A program made the translations under genes and the position numbers. From contig QNEG01000036.1 in NCBI GenBank assembly GCA_003645115.1, positions 1 through 9,557 of the forward strand: a DNA stretch of 9,557 nucleotides, in the 5' to 3' direction. Shown piece after piece: positions 5,800 to 9,557 of the stretch (positions are counted from its first letter, which is position 1; each line of letters opens with the position of its first letter). This DNA is from a bacterium. Its GTDB lineage: Bacteria > UBP14 > UBA6098 > B30-G16. The notes below the pieces were generated by a model. The model worked only from the letters and a program-made list of their open reading frames with translations. It searched no databases and was not told the DNA's origin.

Positions 5800-7737
5800 T
5801 TCAAGAATATAGTGATTATACTAATGATTTGCGCCATTGCAATTTATGCCAGACCGCAGAAATATTTAGTATATTTTGAGGATAAAGGCATATCGGAGAA
5901 AAGCGATTGGACTCAAATCGCAGCGAAAACTTTGTCCCAACGCTCACTTCAGCGAAGACAACACGCTAATATCCCGCTGGACTGGTATGATTTACCGGTG
6001 GAGGAAAACTATGTCCAGCAAGTGGAAAATCTCGGCGCAGAAATAGTGCATAACCTAAAGTGGTTCAATGCGGTATCGGTAATTTGCGAACCAGAAACAT
6101 TAGCACTAATTCGATATCTTCCTTTCGTATCGCGTACCGAGAAAATAAGAACACTTCACGCTAAATTGCCACCACGGATAGCTTTGCAACGTGTTGCTTA
6201 TGTAGATTCGTTTTATGGTTCGGCATTTCAGCAGGCGGATATGCTAAAAGTCCCATTTATGCACTCCGCTGGATATATGGGCGAGGGCATCATCATCGGA
6301 ATTCTCGATTCAGGATTCGATATTTATCAAACTGCGTTCGACAGTGTCAGGACTTACGGTAGAATACTTTCCACTTATGATTTCGTGCATAATGACAGTT
6401 CGGTAGGTTATGATACATCCGCTAACGATTGGGACCAGGGCGGATATGGTCACGGGACTATGACTTTTTCCTGCATAGCAGCCTATATCCCCGGCACTAT
6501 GGTAGGAGTTGCACCGAAATCATCTTTCGTGCTGGCAAAGACCGAAATCATAGATACATTAGGCGGAGAATATGAGCGCCAGATAGAAGAGGACAACTGG
6601 GCTGCTGCTGTTCAATGGATGGATTCAGTGGGTGTGGATATCATTTCCAGTTCGTTGGGCTATTACGATTTTCAGGGAGACAGTCAGGATTATAGTTTCG
6701 AGCAGATGAACGGCGATTTTGCCATTACCACAGTCGCTGCGGATTTTGCTGCCAGTCGAGGAATTGCGGTATTCAATTCTGCCGGCAATGAAAGAGTCTC
6801 TGGCTGGGGACATATTCTCGCTCCCGCCGATGGCGATTCTGTTTGCGCAGTCGGTGCTACAGATTTTGCAGGAAATTATGCATCGTTTTCCTCGCCGGGT
6901 CCCACTGCCGATGGCAGAATAAAACCCGATTTATCCGCACCGGGAGCGGTAATCACCGTATGGAATCCCGATGAAAATGCGATTGGATATTCCAGCGGGA
7001 CTAGTTTCTCCTGTCCGATTACTGCCGGAACCGCCGCATTGGTGCTTCAAGCACGACGAGCATCCAATCCCGAATTGTCCGGATGGGATTTAATCGAAAT
7101 ACTCAAAGAATCCGCCGACCAAACACTATCGCCGGATAACGATTATGGCTGGGGAATTGTCAAGGCGCCAGTGGCTGCGGGCATAATGGATGGAATATAT
7201 GGAATGGTATCCAATTCGAATTCAGGGCAATTGCTTCCAGATATACCGGTGATAATCGGAACCGACACATTTTTCACCGATGTTAGAGGAATATTTTTCA
7301 TCCCCATTCCGAAACAAGATTCCACTATCACTATTCGCCTCGCTGCAGATGGTTATTTTTATCAGGAAACTACTTTCACTCACCGGGAATCTCAAATCCA
7401 TCGAATGCAAATTCCACTCACTCCCGTGGTGGAGGAATCTGCGGAAATATTGTGTTATCCAAATCCATTTACGGACAGTCTAACTATCTGCTGGCGAGAG
7501 AATGATAATCAGCAACGATATGCGTATATCGATATATTCAGTCCTTCCGGTGAGTTAGTTCGTCAGTTGCCGGAGCAGGATTTTATCGAATACGGGCACA
7601 TAATCTGGGATGCCACCAATGACCACGGAAAACCGATTGCTCCTGGAATTTACTTTGTATTAGTTCAAACGGAATCGAAATCCAATTGCTGTTCGGCGGT
7701 GCAAATGCATAAGTTTAAAGTCCTTTATTCAAAATAA
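5797..7737 (+). CDS. Secreted S8 (subtilisin) peptidase with C-terminal FlgD/T9SS-like domain
   Basis: From the ATG at 5797 the protein has 646 residues. A signal peptide (1-18, I-Y-A then R) is followed by a propeptide-like region (about 20-115) of the type found in FCB subtilisins: K-Y-L-V-Y-F-E-D-K-G, L-S-Q-R-S-L-Q-R-R, D-L-P-V and W-F-N-A-V-S-V. The catalytic domain is complete: Asp171 (I-L-D-S-G), His219 (G-H-G-T), Asn331 (S-A-G-N-E) and Ser403 (S-G-T-S-F-S-C-P). Residues about 466-545 look like a carboxypeptidase-regulatory-type sandwich (G-I-Y-G-M-V, V-R-G-I-F-F-I-P). The last 95 begin Y-P-N-P-F (554-558) and contain W-D-A-T-N-D-H-G-K-P-I-A-P-G-I-Y-F, an FlgD-Ig or T9SS type A sorting-like fold, so the protein is probably secreted or cell-surface attached. 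Substrates are unknown. It is probably co-transcribed with its neighbours (gaps 22 and 15). Confidence 0.95.
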   Translation: MFKNIVIILMICAIAIYARPQKYLVYFEDKGISEKSDWTQIAAKTLSQRSLQRRQHANIPLDWYDLPVEENYVQQVENLGAEIVHNLKWFNAVSVICEPETLALIRYLPFVSRTEKIRTLHAKLPPRIALQRVAYVDSFYGSAFQQADMLKVPFMHSAGYMGEGIIIGILDSGFDIYQTAFDSVRTYGRILSTYDFVHNDSSVGYDTSANDWDQGGYGHGTMTFSCIAAYIPGTMVGVAPKSSFVLAKTEIIDTLGGEYERQIEEDNWAAAVQWMDSVGVDIISSSLGYYDFQGDSQDYSFEQMNGDFAITTVAADFAASRGIAVFNSAGNERVSGWGHILAPADGDSVCAVGATDFAGNYASFSSPGPTADGRIKPDLSAPGAVITVWNPDENAIGYSSGTSFSCPITAGTAALVLQARRASNPELSGWDLIEILKESADQTLSPDNDYGWGIVKAPVAAGIMDGIYGMVSNSNSGQLLPDIPVIIGTDTFFTDVRGIFFIPIPKQDSTITIRLAADGYFYQETTFTHRESQIHRMQIPLTPVVEESAEILCYPNPFTDSLTICWRENDNQQRYAYIDIFSPSGELVRQLPEQDFIEYGHIIWDATNDHGKPIAPGIYFVLVQTESKSNCCSAVQMHKFKVLYSK

Positions 7738-7752
7738 GGGAGATATGAAAAT

Positions 7753-8427
7753 ATGGATAATATGGACATAAAAGAGGCATTGATTTATCCGGTGAGATAT
7801 GATGGTTGGTTCTCTCGGTTGTTGAAACTTTTCCTGTTAACATTACTTCCTGTCATAGGATGGTTCGTGATTGTTGCATATATGTTAAGGAATTGCAATA
7901 GGTGGAGTAATAAGGATTATTTCGATTATCCAAATTTCTCCGAATTCAATGAACTAATCGCAGATGGATGTATTATTTTTGTGATATTCTTGATTTATTC
8001 TATTCCCGGGTTCATACTGGATGTTATCCCCTGGTGGGACTCCATTATCCCAACTTTCTACTTTTTATTGTTAATATTTATATCGCCATATATTTTTTCT
8101 CGATACTCGCAAGAAAATCGCTTCCTCGATGCATTCAATTTCAAACAATTACTAAAATTTGCTCGCCAAAATGTCATACTACTATCTATTATTATGCTGA
8201 TTAACATTATCTGCACAATAATACTGCTCATACCGGCAGCTTTGTTTATAATCGGCGGAGCTATTATTATTCCACTCGGGAAGGAAAGTTTTATATGGTT
8301 CATAATCGGTGGAGCATTTGCGGGATTCGGTATTATCATTTCTCTGCTCGGGTTAATTTACCAATTGTATATATTCAGTTCACTCGCCGGAAATATTTAT
8401 TATCTCTGGCGTTCAAAAGAAGAATAA
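7753..8427 (+). CDS. DUF4013 multi-pass membrane protein
   Basis: This 224-residue protein starts at the ATG at 7753, about 10 bases after GGGAG, which directly follows the S8 stop; an ATG three codons later is an alternative. It has the DUF4013 layout: N-terminal Y-P-V-R-Y-D-G-W-F-S-R-L-L-K (12-25), a first membrane segment (about 24-44) ending in a basic R-N-C-N-R loop, then F-S-E-F-N-E-L-I-A-D-G before the next segments (about 71-95 and 96-115), an R-F-L-D-A-F-N-F loop, and two long hydrophobic stretches (about 140-174 and 179-219). Five to seven passes are likely. The family has no established function and is common in archaea and environmental bacteria. It lies between the S8 and DUF2085 genes in the same operon. 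Confidence 0.75.
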   Translation: MDNMDIKEALIYPVRYDGWFSRLLKLFLLTLLPVIGWFVIVAYMLRNCNRWSNKDYFDYPNFSEFNELIADGCIIFVIFLIYSIPGFILDVIPWWDSIIPTFYFLLLIFISPYIFSRYSQENRFLDAFNFKQLLKFARQNVILLSIIMLINIICTIILLIPAALFIIGGAIIIPLGKESFIWFIIGGAFAGFGIIISLLGLIYQLYIFSSLAGNIYYLWRSKEE

Positions 8428-8441
8428 TTTTTCCAAACCTA

Positions 8442-8912
8442 ATGCACTTCTCAGAAATAAATATAGGTAAAAAAATTATGTGGGGATTGAATATTCTCTG
8501 GTTTATCATAGTGATATTAATATTTCTCACTCCCTATTTAGCATCGGTGGATAGTCCTGCGACGAAATATTTATTCTTTCTGTTTCGACCGACCTGTCAT
8601 CAGATGCCGCAACGGTCACTGTTCATATTCGACCACCAGATGCCTGTCTGCGCAAGATGCACTGGAATTTATCTCGCTCTCGCTTCAACAGGAATTGTAT
8701 TATCTATACTGTTATACTTGACAACAATAAAGCCATTGCCGATATGGATATTTTTGTTATTTCTGTTGCCATTGGCTATCGATGGCGGAACACAGCTAAT
8801 CGGTTTGCGACAAAGCACTAATATTATCAGATTGCTCACCGGTTCGCTGGCAGGAATTGGAACCATATGGTTCATATATCCAAGGATATGGGAATTGGAC
8901 GAGGAATACTGA
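8442..8912 (+). CDS. DUF2085 membrane protein
   Basis: From the ATG at 8442 the protein has 156 residues. A second in-frame ATG at 8478 (M13) is also possible, preceded by only a weak AGG; neither start has a good ribosome site. Upstream frame extension into the DUF4013 gene is only read-through. A first membrane segment (about 14-34) leads to the signature C-H-Q-M-P-Q-R-S (52-59) and P-V-C-A-R-C-T-G-I-Y (68-77), followed by two hydrophobic segments and P-L-A-I-D-G-G-T-Q-L-I-G-L-R-Q-S-T-N-I-I-R-L-L-T-G in two adjacent stretches (110-127 and 128-134). The conserved Cys52, His53, Cys70 and Cys73 look like a metal or redox site. The family has no assigned function. The gene starts 15 bases after the DUF4013 stop and ends the rightward block; no terminator is evident after it. 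Confidence 0.88.
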   Translation: MHFSEINIGKKIMWGLNILWFIIVILIFLTPYLASVDSPATKYLFFLFRPTCHQMPQRSLFIFDHQMPVCARCTGIYLALASTGIVLSILLYLTTIKPLPIWIFLLFLLPLAIDGGTQLIGLRQSTNIIRLLTGSLAGIGTIWFIYPRIWELDEEY

Positions 8913-8977
8913 GTATCGAATTTCATTTTTATCCCATAATGTCTCCCCCGATTTTTTCCACTGAATTCATTTATCTC

Positions 8978-9005
8978 TTGCCAAAATCATTTATCCAATT
9001 AAAAT
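8978..9005 (+). promoter_or_regulatory. Candidate promoter upstream of the last gene
   Basis: TTGCCA (8978-8983), a 16-base spacer and TAAAAT (9000-9005, five of six matches). The predicted start site is near 9012, only a few bases before the ATG at 9016, which also lacks a Shine-Dalgarno. If real, the transcript would be nearly leaderless. Confidence 0.3.
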
Positions 9006-9015
9006 ATTACGATGT

Positions 9016-9557
9016 ATGCGAGAAAAGAAAATCACATCGATTATTTTAATAATATTGGCGATAACGATGGGATATTGCACCGAATGGCGAGTGCCTGTCC
9101 GGTTCCGACCTACTTCGCTGGACACAGACTATCATTATATCTATTATTTCGGTGAACGGGAAGGCGCCACCGATGAATATGACCCATTTATCGATGTCCC
9201 TATACCGATGGAACCACCGGATAGTATATTTTTCCCCTACTTTGTGGGCGATACAACCGGTGATGTGGTAATGCCATATCTTCGCGAGGACTACCGAGCA
9301 ATTACCGAACCCGGTGACGGACACATAAATTATGTCTGGCAATTGTCATTCCGTGATGTATCCGATGAATCGGTGTGGGTATTCTGGGAACCAGATTCTT
9401 TCCCATATATCCCAGAATATCCATTATATATGCACTACATTATCGCCGAGGAACCGCCAGATAGCGAAAGCTGGCTGACTGCTACTCCAATCTCCGAACA
9501 AGAAAGTGTATTCATTTCAGTAAATCAATCCATATTTTTTAAATACTGGGATAGAAC
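9016..9557 (+). CDS. Exported protein with GATDxYDPxIDVP motif (3' partial)
   Basis: The frame from the ATG at 9016 is open to the window end: 180 codons plus two bases, no stop. The N-terminus M-R-E-K-K-I-T-S and a hydrophobic run to about residue 20 form a signal peptide; Cys21 follows M-G-Y, a poor lipobox, so signal peptidase I export is as likely. The mature part has W-R-V-P-V-R-F (24-30), F-G-E-R-E-G-A-T-D-E-Y-D (45-56) and I-D-V-P-I-P-M-E-P-P-D (59-69), then a Y-L-R-E-D-Y-R stretch and W-Q-L-S-F. This pattern recurs in secreted multi-domain proteins of FCB-type bacteria, often ahead of Ig-like and C-terminal sorting domains, but I know of no assigned function. Biased codons (GAT or GAC Asp, CGA Arg) and a long uninterrupted frame support it. 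No ribosome site is visible. The stretch 8913-9015 before it holds only the candidate promoter. Confidence 0.8.
   Translation, partial: MREKKITSIILIILAITMGYCTEWRVPVRFRPTSLDTDYHYIYYFGEREGATDEYDPFIDVPIPMEPPDSIFFPYFVGDTTGDVVMPYLREDYRAITEPGDGHINYVWQLSFRDVSDESVWVFWEPDSFPYIPEYPLYMHYIIAEEPPDSESWLTATPISEQESVFISVNQSIFFKYWDR

Noticed and set aside
8295..8441. Upstream extension of the DUF2085 frame to an earlier ATG
   Set aside because: It lies entirely inside the DUF4013 gene in another frame and its peptide does not resemble the DUF2085 N-terminus; the family pattern fits a start at 8442 or 8478.
8867..9049. 60-codon plus-strand frame across the DUF2085 stop
   Set aside because: It overlaps the end of DUF2085 and the start of the next gene in a different frame, with no ribosome site and no protein pattern.
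9046..9342. 98-codon minus-strand frame
   Set aside because: It is the antisense of the exported-protein gene at 9016, whose signal peptide and domain motif are convincing; the antisense peptide resembles nothing.
1..9557. CRISPR array, tRNA/rRNA gene, insertion sequence, phage or retron-like element
   Set aside because: I looked for regularly spaced repeats, cloverleaf-type ends, terminal inverted repeats and transposase or reverse transcriptase motifs and saw none; the region is almost fully occupied by ordinary coding genes.

Overview
The window looks like a piece of chromosome from an uncultivated bacterium of the FCB type (Bacteroidetes, Ignavibacteria, Cloacimonetes, Zixibacteria, WOR-3 and relatives). 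I infer this from the exported S8 peptidase with a C-terminal FlgD/T9SS-like beta-sandwich (YPNPF start, APGIYF end), from a final secreted protein with the 'GATDxYDPxIDVP' motif typical of such genomes, and from a LVIVD-repeat lipoprotein. By eye the DNA is about 40% GC with frequent CGA and AGA arginine codons. The phylum cannot be named from the sequence alone. I see no tRNA, rRNA, CRISPR array, transposase, phage gene or integration site.

Layout. At 2-1081 (+) lies the C-terminal part of a MuiA-like (DUF4139) protein, cut by the window's left edge. Its stop is three bases from the end of a leftward block of four genes on the minus strand, read from 4643 down to 1085: ChaN-like exported protein, DUF72 protein, LVIVD-repeat lipoprotein and adenine phosphoribosyltransferase. 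The gaps are 21, 85 and 15 bases, so this is probably one operon, perhaps with an internal promoter before the lipoprotein. A 291-base intergenic region (4644-4934) separates it from a rightward block: M50 site-2 protease, a 66-aa membrane protein, the S8 peptidase, a DUF4013 membrane protein and a DUF2085 membrane protein, ending at 8912. After 103 more bases an exported protein begins at 9016 and runs off the right edge.

How the genes fit together. Apart from apt (purine salvage) and the DUF72 protein (probably cytoplasmic), the genes encode envelope or exported proteins: a lipoprotein propeller, a ChaN-like protein, an intramembrane protease, a secreted subtilisin and several small membrane proteins. 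Most of the intact families are common ones, and I see no defence island or new enzyme pathway.

The most unusual signal is in base composition. I found no GATC anywhere in the 9557 bases, where about 35 would be expected, and GTAC, CTAG, CATG, GGCC and ACGT are each seen only about one to three times. TCGA is about twofold in excess. This is consistent with strong selection by restriction-modification or a related DNA-recognition system whose genes lie outside the window. A second curious detail is an identical 15-base translation leader in front of the two exported-protein genes at 2914 (-) and 5797 (+).
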